A program made the position numbers and the translations under genes. Shown one piece after another: positions 1 through 12,337 of a stretch of 64,000 nucleotides of DNA. Numbering within the stretch: position 1 is the stretch's first letter; every line of letters starts with the position of its first letter. This stretch comes from Helicoverpa zea (taxonomy: Eukaryota; Arthropoda; Insecta; Lepidoptera; Noctuidae). Under the pieces are notes generated by a model. That model ran no database searches. It was given only the letters and a program-made list of their open reading frames with translations, and was not told the DNA's origin. The stretch covers positions 6,634,001 to 6,698,000 of the forward strand of contig NC_061470.1 in NCBI RefSeq assembly GCF_022581195.2, given 5' to 3'.

Positions 1-3000
1 AATCAGATATTGAAAACAGATAAAACTGCAAAGAAAAGTTCTGAACAAACAAAGCGAACCTATAAAAGCCCAATAATAAGTCGTACCCCATCACCTGTAA
101 AAAAAGTATCAAAATCAAAACTACTGGACGACATGCCAGTTAAGCTATCTGTGAACGAAAGAAGAAGTCCTGATCGACAAAAAGCGCTGAAAGCTATCAA
201 AGAGAAGATACAAGAAAAAGATAGACTTAAACTTGAAAACAGTGCACGAAAAATGCCATCAAGATTGAATGAGACTTTTGCAACGCAGGTCTCAAAAAAC
301 CTTCAGAATCTTACAGTGTCAAACGCAACACAAGTTTCAAAAAAAAATCAACGATTATACACCGCCTCTGATGCAACGCAGGTCTCTAATAGAAATAAAC
401 AACTCTACACAGCTTCTAATGGAACACAGGTGTCTGCTAAGAAACGCCAGGATTTCACTGTCTCTGGTACACAATATTCTGATGGGCCGCAGAGTCTGTC
501 AGGATCGTACGCTACAAAAGGTGAAGATGATACTGCTGACAGCATAGATGATGCTGTGCATGTTAAACAAACAAAAAATGTGGCTATTTCCAAACATCCA
601 CAAATCAAAACTTCTCCTATCAGTCCCCGTACAACTCTTGTGTCTAATGCGACACAGGTACCTAAAGTTCCTCAATTCTTTGCCAGCAATGCAACACAAA
701 TCTCTCAAAGCGATGCCTTTATGGTATCCAATTCGACGCAGGTCTCTAAAAACAATCAAAATTTTATTGCATCACGACTGGCAAAAAATCAAGAAACATA
801 CACTGCACCAGTACAAGTAATTCAGAACCAACAAACCTCGAGATTAATCCCGAAAGCTAAAGCTGAAACAGGAACTAATACGGATCACGCTCGTGCCAAA
901 AAGGCTTTAGTAGATTCTTATACAAAGAAACTCACTGAGCAAATGATACAGAAGGAATATCTTCCCGCTAATTACGTCAACTCTAAGGTTACAATAAACA
1001 TAGACGCCGATAAAGAGTACTACGACGTGTTGTTTAATCAAGATAAACTATCAACCGACTTGACCATTCGAAAGAAACTAAAAGAGTCCCCAGATGTTAA
1101 TGAAAATCTGTATCCAGTATCGTTCGACAATCTGTACACGCCTGATAGCGTACTACAAAAGACAGCAGTATTTATACCCGGAAATAAGGTCAAGCCAACA
1201 AAATTTGATTCGAATATTCTCAGTAATAATGTGAGTATTTGTAAAATTTGATTGTTTCGTAGGCGAGGCACTATGAATATAAGCTTAATTAGGACTTGCC
1301 TGGCTGGCTGTATGTACCTACACAAGGTTCACGAAAAAAAAAAAAAAAATAGTGTCTTTATATAATTTTGTAGTTGGTGTTTCTTGACAAAAGCGTGGTC
1401 GCTAAATGTATACGTGCCAATGTTTTTTGTAGTTGGTGTTTCTTGACAAAAGCGTGGTCGCTAAATGTATACGTGCCAATGTTATAATTTTGTAGTTGGT
1501 GTTTCTTGACAAAAGCGTGGTCGCTAAATGTATACGTGCCAATGTTTTTGCTTTCAGCATTCAGGCGATGAGTCACCCTTAGGAAAACATGTCTCAAGAC
1601 TTACCATACGAGATAGTTTAGAGATTTCTCACAGGTACATTTATTTTTAATTGTTTTTAATTGTCTTACATGCATGCCTCGACCAGAAAAAGGAACACAT
1701 TATAATTTTATCTATGTTAATATTAAAAAAACACCATATAATAAGATGCTCTTTATTTTCAGGCGTGAAGATAAAAGTATGAACAATAACAATATAAAAA
1801 ACACGCAGACTTGTTTCACGGCTCAGTTCACGGAGCCCGTGCCAGATGAAACGGAAGTCTTAGGTAGCATCAACAACTCTAACTGAAACATTTGATAAAA
1901 ACATCAAGCTGCGAGGGAGCACCTACTTTTAGCAGAACATTTATTTGGAATTGGACTTTCCCATGTTCAACGATGCCAGATCAAAAACTAGTACCTAGCA
2001 CTATAAGACAAATACAATAGTAGAAACGTAAAAAGAGTAAAAATGCTTGACAATTATTTTCCAGCTCCCATCAAGCACTTCACTGGCGACGATTGTTCTA
2101 TATGTAATCCCATAGAGAGAGATAAACAAATAAGGGAACTTCTTGGTGTCGATAAAAAAAAACCTTCCATCGCCAAAACAAGACAGGTTCTATAAGTTAA
2201 TTCTTTGTTGTTTTTCTATCATACGCATTACAGTCCGGTCTGATTTATTTTTTATTTTTTTTAGGCTCAATCTTGTAAAACCGATGCCGGAATTCCATAT
2301 CAGTATATCTTCAGAAAAGAATGGTTTAAAATTTTTGTTTTAATTTGTTTTAACTAGTCGTTTTTCTTTTATGTCTTCTAATTATGTTTATTTTTTTTGT
2401 ATTTTAGTAAGAAAAGTCAAGTCACGGAAATTAATTTTGAGTTTCAAAAGCTATGCCCCTGTTTTACCCGTCGTCATCTTAAAGAAAATCCATCTGTGTC
2501 TGTCCAATGTCAAGATTGTGTAAATAAGCCAAGAGAAGCCTTAAAAAATTCAAAATTTGATAGCGTAATAACTGACGCCACATGTACATATGCACATGAC
2601 AAGGAACCTCCTAAACCTTCACGTAACGACAGTCCTGCTATCTATCAACAATTAATACTCAACCGAAATATTCAAGTTTTTCTGCAAGTAGATCAATTTT
2701 CTAAACAAAAACCCATTGTACTATCCCGGCAGCAATATAATAAAGTTAAAAAAACAATTCAAAAGACCATTTGTTTAACAAAAAACAGTAGTCACGACAA
2801 ACGAAAACCGTTATTATCTAGACTACGTGACAGGAGTCAAGTATCTGTCGGGATAGTGAGGACCAAAAAGCCGAAGGACCCGAAAAGTCTTCAAGAAAGA
2901 GCAGCTCAAACTGATACGATACCAAAAGAAACCGAAAAAAAAAAGAATGTGATCAAAGCTAAACCGCCAAAAGAAAAGCCTCGTCCGAAACCAGAGCCAA

Positions 3001-4430
3001 AGAAAGTTAATAAAGATTCGAGAGAATTAAAAGAAGCGAGAGAAAGAGAAGCAAGAGAAGCAGCGAGAAAAGCGCGAGAAGCGAGGGAAGCGAGAAAAGC
3101 GAGAGAAGCGGAAGAAAAGAAAATAAGGAAAAGGAAATTAACAGAGCATCTAGATATACGAAGTGTAGATCATATTTCAGAAATAATGTCCTTTGATAAG
3201 ATTTGCGAGGACTTTTCATCGAGTTCTGAAGACAAAAAATGTCTTGATTATTGTCCTGCGCCGTGCTCCGAAGATTACAGTGATGTAAAAGTGAAGGAAC
3301 CATCTATCGCACCGGAACCAGAAGGATGCCAGGCTAAATCCTGTTTAGAACGCCCTTGTGAAGGAGAGTGCGGTAGAAAATGCGTGGATGAAGACAAGTT
3401 GCCACGATTCCGTGCAGCGAAGCTAAACGATGATGAGGAACACGCAGAGAAAGAAGTTAAAACTTTCGTTTTGTTTAATTCAGATAATGTCCAAGATCCT
3501 GTAATACCCGAACCTAAAGAACCTGATTACGATGGTCATAATAGAAAGACAATGTCTTCAGTGGAGGTACGTTACGCAAGCGTCGCTTATATGAAGCAAG
3601 TGGCGTATTCGTCGACGGACGTTGGAGCTCCGTCTGACTCGAGTATAGCTCATGTGAATTCCTTTCATACCATATTCAGAGGTAACTTATGAATGTTACT
3701 CCTCAAAAAATTGTATTTTGTTAGTATTCTTTTTTCTTAAAAAACCTTATCAACAATGTTTTTACAGGTCACAGAAAGTCAGCTACACCAAATCTAGGAA
3801 CTTCAGCATACTCTTTATATTCCGAAGATGTGTTGAATTCTGAAAATAAATCGGCCAAGTATATTATGGAGCCCAGAGACTCGAAACCCAAGAAGCCGTT
3901 TTTGAGAAGACTTATGTCGTGTTTGGTGATGAGATCGACGAGAGACTCGGACCTTAAGCTACCCATTGGGCCTGCTCCGGAACCACCCAGTGTCAACAGT
4001 TCTATTGATTCATACCATATCAGCACGTCGCTTGGGGCGAGTATTATAGTTTTAACTTAGATACAGAAAGATACTTACTTATACTTCTTACTGTACTAAT
4101 ATTATAAATAGATGTTTTTGTTTGTTTATAACCTAAAAGCTCCGAAACTACTGAACCGATTTTAAAATTACTGTATCGATTTCTTTTATTGTTAAGCAAA
4201 CCCCGGATGAAAAGGCTAGATAAGTTTCCACGGATAAAACCGTGGAAAACATCAAGTTCCATTTCATAAGTTTACATGTATTTTTTTTCTAGGCTGTGGA
4301 AGTGAGTTCATCGATTTACGATACGTCAGCATCTTTCTACAGCAATCACACGATACTCCCAGTAAACAGCAAAATAAAGAGAGGTTTCTTTAGCTCAGTC
4401 AGGGGCTTTCTCACAAATAGAAAAAGTTGA
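1..4430 (+). CDS. Unrecognised repeat-containing charged protein, 5' partial
   Basis: I do not recognise this protein. The reading frame is open from base 1, so the start lies left of the window. Exons: <1-1230, 1558-1634, 1763-1863, 2065-2186, 2265-2323, 2408-3681, 3768-about 4048, 4293-4430 (TGA); phases agree through exon 7, giving about 1,090 residues. The first exon encodes at least seven degenerate 15-16 residue repeats built on ATQVSKNxQxxTxSN. Exon 4 has CSIC, exon 6 opens with CPCF and CQDC cysteine pairs, then a Lys/Arg/Glu/Ala-rich helical stretch (about 3015-3130) and a Cys-rich patch with CPAPC and CEGECGRKC (about 3240-3390). No signal peptide or membrane segment is visible. The last junction is uncertain: a weak GTTTTA donor at 4049 keeps the final exon (ending FLTNRKS) in frame, whereas a better-looking GTATTA at 4041 does not; unspliced, the frame stops at 4060. 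Probably an insect-restricted cytoskeletal or structural protein, but that is only a guess. Confidence 0.7.
1363..1548. repeat. Three-copy intronic minisatellite (about 59-63 bp unit)
   Basis: Three head-to-tail copies of a unit containing TAGTTGGTGTTTCTTGAC and GTGGTCGCTAAATGTATACG start near 1371, 1430 and 1493, spaced 59 and 63 bp. Copies look identical except for a TTTTT/TATAATT linker. The array lies in the first visible intron of the 5'-partial gene, and the last copy runs into the polypyrimidine tract of the acceptor at 1557. A poly-A run (about 1334-1349) precedes it. Confidence 0.85.
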
Positions 4431-4624
4431 TGCTAGTGATTTTTTTTACTTTTTATTTTTTAACTTTGTATATGGATGTTGTTCATCAATGTGATTGTCA
4501 ACTGTTTTACAATGAAAGGTATATTTAAAAATTGGTGTTTTTATTTCAAGCTCCTCCTAATTTCTGTCGTAAGTATTCCGCTCAATAGAATGCTGCACAC
4601 CTTAGTTTCCCCATATCTTAAAAA

Positions 4625-4995
4625 CTTCTTCTTCCTCCGAGCCTTTTCCCAATCATGTTGGGGTCGGCTTCCAGTCCAACCGGATTCAGCTGAGTACCAG
4701 TGCTTTACAAGAAGCGACTGCCTATCTGACCTCCTCAACCCAGGGACCCGGGCAACCCAATACCCCTTGGTTAGACTGGTGACTGGCTTCTGACTACCCG
4801 TACCGACTGCCAAGGATGTTCAATGACAGCCGGGACCTACAGTTTAACGTGCCATCCGAAACACAGTCATTGGTGTCTAAGATATACTTTAGGAAGTAAC
4901 ACAAACTTAAAAAAGTTGCATTGGTATGTACTATCGAACCCGCGCCCTCATACTTGAGATGTTGGTTTTTAGCCCACTAGGCCACCACGTCTTAA
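4625..4995 (-). mobile_element. tRNA-derived SINE, near full length
   Basis: Minus-strand copy of a SINE family repeated through the window. Its head at the right edge reads CGTGGTGGCCTAGTGGGC, which fits a pol III A box, and about 50 bp further in is GGGTTCGATAG, a degraded B box. The 3' end at the left edge has the family sequence GGGAAAAGGCTCGG followed by a short GAA/GAT-rich tail. Other copies lie near 6149, 16872, 23822, 35006 and 45553. It fills much of the 4431-5254 gap between the partial gene and mRpL44; the rest of that gap holds only the mRpL44 upstream region. Confidence 0.75.
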
Positions 4996-5045
4996 AAACA
5001 CGTCTACAAATAAAATGTTTTCTGCATAGCTTGGACTCGATTGGC

Positions 5046-5094
5046 TACCGATATCGACATCGCGGCGGCATCGTCACGACCAATATCGGTAAAT
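5046..5094. other. Short inverted repeat in mRpL44 upstream region
   Basis: TACCGATATCG near 5047 and CCAATATCGGTA near 5082 form imperfect inverted arms about 160 bp upstream of the mRpL44 start codon. It may be a leftover of a small element or a promoter palindrome; the sequence does not decide. Confidence 0.35.
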
Positions 5095-5254
5095 CTACCA
5101 AAACCGATTGACATGGTAGGTTATAGAATCAAATGCTTGCAACTCCATAACATAACCTAAAATTTTGACGTTTATTTAGCAAGGGAACTTATTGCATTAC
5201 TATGTTTAGGATTTAATAATTATATGAGAAACCAATAGCAATTTATAAATAAAT

Positions 5255-7613
5255 ATGGCTTTAATAAGACGTTGTGTGCCACTTCTAGCGAAGGCTGTGA
5301 AAATTCATCCAGTAGCCACGCAAGGTAAGTTTGTTTTTTAGAAATTGTTATTTAACATTTTTATTTACACTGTCTGTGTTAACTTCTTGTTGTTATTTAG
5401 CTCAAAAGATTCATCGATGGGTGGCTCCTACGCTGATGGAGCTGAAGCGTCGTGAAGATAAGCTCGGAGGAAAAAAAGTTCACCCAAGAAATACGTATCT
5501 TGAATGGAACCTAGAAGCCGAACTATACGCATTTGCACAGCGATTAAATGAAGATTTCGATCCAGATTTGCTACTTCAAGCATTCACAGACAGATCCTAT
5601 GTTATTAAAGAAGAGATGAAACAAAAAGAAATGGAGTTTGCTATTAAAATGAAGGACAATAGAGAGCTAGTTGAAATAGGTAAGAACGTTTAGCTATAAT
5701 GAGCCAGTACATACAGCAAACACAGGCTGTTTGAGCAAGATATATCTGTAGCCGTTAATGCCGTGAAAACGTATTACCAGAAGTAAATGGTCAGACGGTT
5801 GTCTCAGAATGATTTCATTTGTTTCACTTAGCTTTGAAAGATCTGTAAGATACGAATTAGGTGGTAGTACATATTCTTGTAAAGTTAGTCAGTCTATTTT
5901 TCATAATAAATCTGCATACAATATAGCACTGCAAAACCAATCTATTTTCATTTAATTTTCAGGTCATAATTTCATAAATGCCTATGTTCAGGCTTACTTA
6001 GAGACAGTACTGCCAAAGTTCCCCTTGGAAGGAGTGAAAGGTGTTCGTGCATTTTTAACCAGTGAGGAAACACTAGCTGATGTATCTCGGCATTTAGGCA
6101 CTAAAGATATTATTTTAGCTGCTGTAAGTATTGTATCATTTATCATCATCATCACCCGAGCCTTTTCCCAACTATGTAGGGGTGTGCTTCCAATCTAACC
6201 GGATTCAGCTCAGTAGCCAGCACTTTACAAGGCAACCTATCTGACCTCCACCCAGTTACCTGGGCAACCCAATTTTGTATTATTTATATTCCCTAATTAA
6301 TACATCTCCAAAAAACTGGACAGATATTTTCACCTAGTTTTATAATGAACAAAAAAACTATTTTTGTCATCATAAAGCTGACTCACTCATCTCGTATATT
6401 TTCCATAGAGTAATACAATTTTTTTTTTCCAGGAATACCCAGTAGACAATTTCATTCTCGCAAACACATTTAAGGCTGTGGTTGGAGCCCTGCTGGATTC
6501 TACGGGAGAAGAGAGAGCTGCACACTTTGTTAGAGACTTTGTCATCACACAACTGCAAGGTTGGTATCAAATAATACTTATGTAAGATGACACAATGAAA
6601 GAAATCTTAATGTATTGCTAAACCCAGTCATTTTAAATCTATAATTATTGATCAATGCTTCTATCAAAATCTAAGCAAACCCATACTGGGTCTTCCAAGA
6701 TATGGCACTGTCTAGAATTTTGTGCAGCCAATGTCTGAATAGTCACAGAATGAGACAGTTCCCAACCACACCCAGACTTCACACACCACAACCCACAGGT
6801 TCTTCTGGTACTTTTTTTTTTTTAACGACGTCGAAAATCATGAAATGACCCCTCCCGCTGTGGGTTAGCAGCGGTGAGGGAGTGTCAGACTCTTACTGAC
6901 TAAAAACCGTCGTGTTCCGTCATAGGCCTTTTATGTACCAGGGCCGCGGTATCTCTTTCGAACAACCTGCAGTAGCTTCTGGTACTTAGGGGGTCCTTTT
7001 AGGGACTTTATACAGAAAACACCATCTTAATGTTTACCAATGCACTGATTATTTTATTATGTTTTTCTCAGGTAAAGACGTCAATGAATATCTGCCAATA
7101 GAAGATCCGTGGTCAAAGTTATCACAACTTGTGGAGAAGGATGGGGCTAAACTAGAGCCCAGACTTATAGGGGAGACTGGCAGGAACACCCTGCTGGCTT
7201 GCTACAGAGTCGGCCTCTATGTAGATAAGAAAATGGTGTCTTCAGGTAAGGACTACCTAGGATAATTCAACCAGACAATTTAATCATTAACAGATCAGAA
7301 TTCAAATGTTTAGACATAATTTTCAAGTATTTAACTTGCAAATTATTGCTGGAAAAAAAGCATTTTATATATTTTGATATCCAGCAGATTAAATCCCTAA
7401 TGTGTACTTTGAATTATGAGCCAAAATAAGAATCCTGTATAATTGAAAATTCCAGGTTTCGGCGAGACAGTAGCGATCGCCAAAGAAATGGCGGCAAGAG
7501 AAGCTCTAAAGAAGATATTTGGCACAGAAGATCACATGAAGCCAATCGACTTCAAACTAGACGGCATACCCAAGCCAAACGCACAAGCACGCTACCAGAT
7601 ATCTGCTAAATAA
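5255..7613 (+). CDS. mRpL44: Mitochondrial large ribosomal subunit protein mL44
   Basis: Mitoribosome large-subunit protein of the RNase III-like family. Exons: 5255-5324, 5401-5679, 5963-6123, 6433-6559, 7072-7245, 7456-7613, giving 322 residues with consistent phases. The basic, Ser-free N-terminus MALIRRCVPLLAKAVK suits a mitochondrial targeting peptide. Residues about 50-205 are the catalytically dead RNase III-type fold (RNTYLEWNLEAELYAF, LLLQAFTDRSYV, FKAVVGALLDS), and about 222-291 form a double-stranded RNA-binding domain ending in EMAAREALKKIFG. Length and order match the family. The start is the first ATG of the continuous frame, in the context AATATGG. The gene is convergent with Sas-4. 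An AATAAA (7609-7614) overlaps the stop codon. Introns 3 and 4 carry SINE-type insertions. Identification is from remembered family features, not a search. Confidence 0.95.
6149..6273 (-). mobile_element. tRNA-derived SINE, truncated copy
   Basis: In mRpL44 intron 3, a minus-strand 3' part of the SINE family seen complete at 4625-4995. It has CATCATCATC followed by CCGAGCCTTTTCCCAACTA and CTAACCGGATTCAGCTCAG, but stops after about 125 bp, so the pol III head is missing. Confidence 0.7.
6817..6976 (-). mobile_element. Short retroposon, 'TTAACGACGTCG' family
   Basis: In mRpL44 intron 4. The sequence from TTTTTAACGACGTCGAAAAT to GGGCCGCGGTATCTCTTTCG is a minus-strand copy of a short family also found at 29937-30058, 30196-30262 (partial), 44225-44378 and 58970-59120. 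The last copy has a clear target duplication and an A-rich end, which gives the orientation used here. Confidence 0.65.
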
Positions 7614-8247
7614 ACTACAATATTATAGTGTAATGTAGAATTAGGATTAAACTAGTATATTATTTAATTTTTCTATTTCAATTCTTAATGTTTCTTTAGT
7701 TAGTGGAATCCTATCATCTGCAAGACATTACAGCATGATGGAAAATATAGTTGACCAACAGCTCATATAAAACATAGATATAGAATATAGAAGAACAAAT
7801 AATTGCTAAATATACTTCATATCACAATAATCTTTATTAAATTAGAAATTTTCCTTAAAAAAATTACATACAAACATTACAACTTAAATAAAATTTCCCT
7901 ATAAACAACATGTAACACTGATCATTAAAGTAATCATTTATACAAACAAGTATCAGCTATTTATCACAATTCAACCGTTAAAGACACATGCACTATTTAA
8001 CTATAGAAGAAATAGAAGTAACATTAAATGTTAAAAGAACAAGTTAGTATAGAAAAGTGAGGTATTGATTTCTAGTACTATATAGAGGAGATAAAATACA
8101 CTAAAACAGGCAGAAAAGTGAAAATCGGAAAAACTATCAAAATACACAGTTCATTAACAATATTAAACAGTGGCATAAATCACAAGGCACTTCATTGCAA
8201 AATGTCAACACTATACAACGGTCAATAAGGTTCAGATTCACCTAACT
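7614..8247. other. Convergent 3' flanks of mRpL44 and Sas-4
   Basis: AT-rich sequence between two converging stop codons. TTTATT at about 7832 reads AATAAA on the minus strand and could end the Sas-4 transcript. AATAAA at about 7887 on the plus strand is a downstream option for mRpL44, in addition to the one overlapping its stop codon. No ORF of interest was seen. Confidence 0.5.
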
Positions 8248-11200
8248 TCATCCAGGTGCAGAGTCCATGATGAGGTTTCCATGTTTGTCCTTGATGCGCA
8301 CGCGTCCTGACGCGTACCTTGTCTCCGATGTTCCGTCGTTGTACACCAGCTTTACTGTGCCATCGGGGAATTCACGGCGCTGAAAGTGAAGTAACAGTTT
8401 GTAAATGAGAAATACTGCAAACTACGTCTTTTAACGCGAATGCAACAACCTTTTCGACTATCAACTACCCTACTATAAAATAAGAAAGAACAGTTTTAAG
8501 CCAATTTTCGCCACCATCACCATCATGGTTTCAATATAAAAGCATGGGCTCAGTTCAGGAAATCAACTCAAAACTGATTTTGGCGTGTTAGAAAACAAAT
8601 AACTAATTTATATGAAATCACCTTATGATCCTTAGCATGCACCTCAACTTGTCCATTGGCAAACACAATGCGCTGCTCGCCACTGGCGGCCACGGTCAAC
8701 GCCGCGCCGTCCGGGAACCGCCACTCTTCACGTACGTGCTCATTCTTCGGGTCGAAGTACCGGACACTGCCGTTCGGGAGCCGGATCTCTGACGAACCGT
8801 CCTTGTAGCGTTTTTCTACTTGACCACTGCAAAATAAAAATAATGAGATGATGAGATTACAATGTGCACATCAGCGGTTGAATATAGCAAGAAATGTTGC
8901 TAGGTGACAAAGTGGCAAGGAATATTGCTGATGCGTGATTAATTTAAGACTACTCACTCAGGAAACTCCAGAACTTCCAGTCCATCAGCGTGAGTGGTAT
9001 GGTATGTCTTAGTCTCGGCATAGAAGTACTTTATTCTACCCTCACTATAAAAGTTCTCCTTCACATCTCCATTGTAGTACACAAACTTGCTATATTTGCC
9101 GTCTGATGATATATACTTAACATTGCCGTTAGGGAACCTTAATTCTCTGGAACCATCTGGCTTCCTCACTTCTGTAGGATTGAGACTACTTTTTGTTAAA
9201 CTTGTCTTACTTATAGAAGGTTCTGGGCTGAGATTCATCAGTTTATCTCTGTACTGTTCATTGTGTATGACGGTCACTGATTTTGAATGGTTGAAGGAAG
9301 ATACAGGTGATTTAGACCTGTTTTGCGAAATGTTTGATCCTGAATGATTTGAGATATATTCTACCGAGTTTCGTGATGGAGGCGACTTATTTGCATTGGA
9401 TCTGTTGCTTAGTATAGAAACTGGAGACTTAGATCGACGTATAATTGGAGACCTGGATCTATTAACATTAGGTTCACTTTTGTTGGAGCAAGGTGATATT
9501 GTTATTCTTGGAGATTTAGAATTTCTTGATGATCCTGAGCTGGACTTTTGGATAAAGAAGTCTTTTGCATTATCATTAACAATTGGTTTATCATTGAGTT
9601 TAAGATCGAAGTTGTAGCTTGAACCACTAGACCTATTGCTTTTGGGTGATGAACCCCTAAATCTTTCAATGTAAATCTTTTCTAAATTATTTTCCTCATC
9701 ATTTCTGTCTTCATCTTCATCAAGAGATTCATCTGAAAGAATTTCGCTGTCCTGTCCTAGATTATCTTCATCAGAATGATCAAACCTATGTACATTCATA
9801 AGTTTGTCTCTTTCCGTTTGGCTGACAGTATCTCTTTGGCTAAAGTACTTAGCATACCTAGATGTCACATTAAAATTAGGAACACTCTTAGCTCTAGGTC
9901 TCATGGTGCCCTTTGCAACTGGTTCCACTTTTCTAAGTCTGCTTTGTCTCTCAATCTCATAGGCTTTATATTTCACGTCGCGGTCTACGCTAACTTCCGA
10001 GCGCGATTCTTTATTCGACATATTCGTTAACTTTTTGTTGATCTCTTCGAGATATTTGATGTTTGTCAATCTTCTTGTAACTTCATTGCTGTGTTGAATT
10101 CGTCTATTTTGCTTTTTCAGTTTTTCCACCTCTTCCTGTAGATCCTTTCTTTCTTTTTCCATAATTTTGATTTGGTTTCGAAGTCTGGCTATCGTGGAGG
10201 TTGACTTTGCGTCTTTTACTCTTATTTCTTCTTTGAGGTCACTAATTTCTTTCTTCAAATTAACAACTTCATCTTTGTCTTTTTTATTCAGCCTGCCTCT
10301 CATTTCCCTCACATATCTTTCGTACATTTGTTTCTGTTTATTTAGTTTCTCTTTTTCTTCTGCTAGATAATACTCAGATAAGACTTTTTCTTCATTAAAC
10401 TTCTGTTCAAAAGCTGCTTTTTCCTCATAAAACTTTTGTCTGTCTTGATCAACCTCTTCGCGTAATTTCGCCAAACTAGCATTTTCTTTTCTAAATGTTT
10501 CTATTTCATCTTCTAATTCACGTAGTCTATCTTTTAACAGTTCACTTGTGGATATTAGCTTGGCATTCATTTCTGCCATGTTAGCTTTCACAACATCAGT
10601 TTCTGTCATTGTGTCATCATGGCATTCTTTGTTATCAACCTCTTTTTCTTTTATTTTGACTGTTTTACTTTTTGGGTCCATACTCTTTGTCTTCTTTTCT
10701 TGTCTTTCTTTGTTATTGTTACGTATTTGTGGAGAGTCTTGGGTTTCTTCCACAGTTTTGCAAGAACAACATGATACTGAGGAGCAGGCATCGCTGCAGC
10801 AATCAGTATAATTACTACAACATGTTTCAACATCACTATGAGAGTTCTCATTTCTTGTTTTACATTTGTATCCAGGTAAAATGTGCCTCAAATCGGGATT
10901 TTGTGACAAACACCTTTGAAGTACTAGTGGAGTACTTTCTCCAGAGCATTCTAAGTTACTCCGTAGAAAGCGGTTGAAGAATGAGTTTTCCAAATTGAAG
11001 CTTTCATGAGTGACTTTATTTTCTAGCAGTTCAAACATATTCTGTTCTGCAGTTTCTCTGTCAAACCTCAGTCTTGCTCCTGTTTCATCACAGCTTATGT
11101 CTGAAATCTCACTTTTTGTAGGTGAAGCAAAGTTTTTGTAGTAGTCACTTTGCTTCAGTTGAGTAAGAAAATCATTTTGTTCTTTAGTGAGGACAGCAGC

Positions 11201-12337
11201 CCAAGATTTACCTTTGTTAGTTACAAGAGGGTGTTTATTTCTTGAAATGTCTATCTTTTGTATTGGTTTAATTATGGGTTGGTTATCATTACTAGATGAG
11301 CTGGGGGGTTCTATTGTCTGTTGTCTTTCTGTGGTATTCCTGATTTCAAGCTGTTCATCATTGTTATCAGATAATCTGGATTGGAGTTGATTTTTTCTAG
11401 TTAATTTGGCTTGCTTTATATCAGGAACTAGCAATGAGGGTTCAGTCAAGTCCGTATTTGATTTCATTAGGTTGTCAGTTTTGTTAGATCTTTGGATATC
11501 ATTACGGGTCTCTTTCTGAATATCATTATTTTTTTCCTTGAGTTTTTGTAAGTCTAATTTTAAAGGAGATTCAGTTTTATTCTGAAAAGATTTCCTCTTC
11601 CATGGTAAGGAATTTGTGTTTTGAATTACAAAGTCATTCTTCCTAAGTCCGAGACGGGCAATCCCTTCGCCTCGTCTGAGAAATGGTCTTTTATTACTGG
11701 GCATGGAGTTGGTATGTTGTGGGCTCTTTGGTTTAGGAACATTCTTTTCAGTCTGAAGTTTCTCTAACAGCAATGCTTCAAAATCTTGTTTAGGAGAGAG
11801 AATTGGCATTTCATCAAGGGCTATTTGTTTTTTAATGGATGAATTCTTGTTTACCGAGGAATTGGCGGATGTCTTGTTACTACTGTTTTGAGAGACTTCT
11901 GAAGTAGGCACTTCATTAACTTCCTGAATCGCTTCATGGTTTCTAGACGGTGCGGAAGCCCTGCTTCTGCCTGATAGGGGAGAATTGATTATAAACTCTG
12001 ACTCCTGAGATAGATTCAACACTGTAACACCTTCTATTAGGTCTCGCTCATGCACCTTACGCGACAGATCGCTGGTGTTGAGACGCGGCGTACCCTCATT
12101 CGAAATATCATTCGATGACTGTAACAAACTACGAAATGTGTTATAGCTAGTGCTGTTACTAAAATGGCTAACAATTTCCGTGATACTTGATGAAGTCTCA
12201 GAGGTTTCTTTATACTCCAGCCGTTGTTTTTGTAGCTTCCCGCGCTGTAGTAGTTGCAACTGTCGTAGGACTTGCAAACGTTCCAATATTTGCGAAGGTG
12301 ACAGCGAAACATCACTCTCTGAGTATGTTTCATCCAT
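8248..12337 (-). CDS. Sas-4: Centriole assembly protein Sas-4 / CPAP (CENPJ)
   Basis: Scaffold that binds tubulin and sets centriole length. Exons in transcript order: 12337-8958, 8826-8622, 8379-8248, giving 1,238 residues; almost all coding sequence is in exon 1. Evidence: near residue 216 is RPFLRRGEGIARL, matching the tubulin-binding PN2-3 motif of CPAP; residues about 585-750 form a long coiled coil rich in Lys and Glu; a Ser-rich disordered stretch follows; the C-terminal 170 residues are the TCP10/G-box beta-sheet repeat, with recurring motifs such as FPNGNVKYISSDG, FPDGQVEKRYKDG and FPDGTVKLVYNDG. Donor GTGAGT at 8957 and both acceptors keep this repeat in frame. The start chosen is MDETYSESD; an in-frame ATG 23 codons upstream (12406) would add a hydrophobic leader not expected in this family. 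It is head-to-head with nardilysin. Length falls between remembered fly and vertebrate proteins. Confidence 0.93.

Noticed and set aside
4930..4996. Candidate free-standing tRNA gene from A and B box matches
   Set aside because: The boxes belong to the head of a repeated SINE; there is no tRNA cloverleaf or acceptor stem and the same sequence recurs at other SINE copies.
10548..10977. Plus-strand frames of 80-100 codons opposite Sas-4
   Set aside because: Hydrophobic Ser/Leu-rich translations are the usual antisense shadow of Lys/Glu-rich coiled-coil coding sequence.
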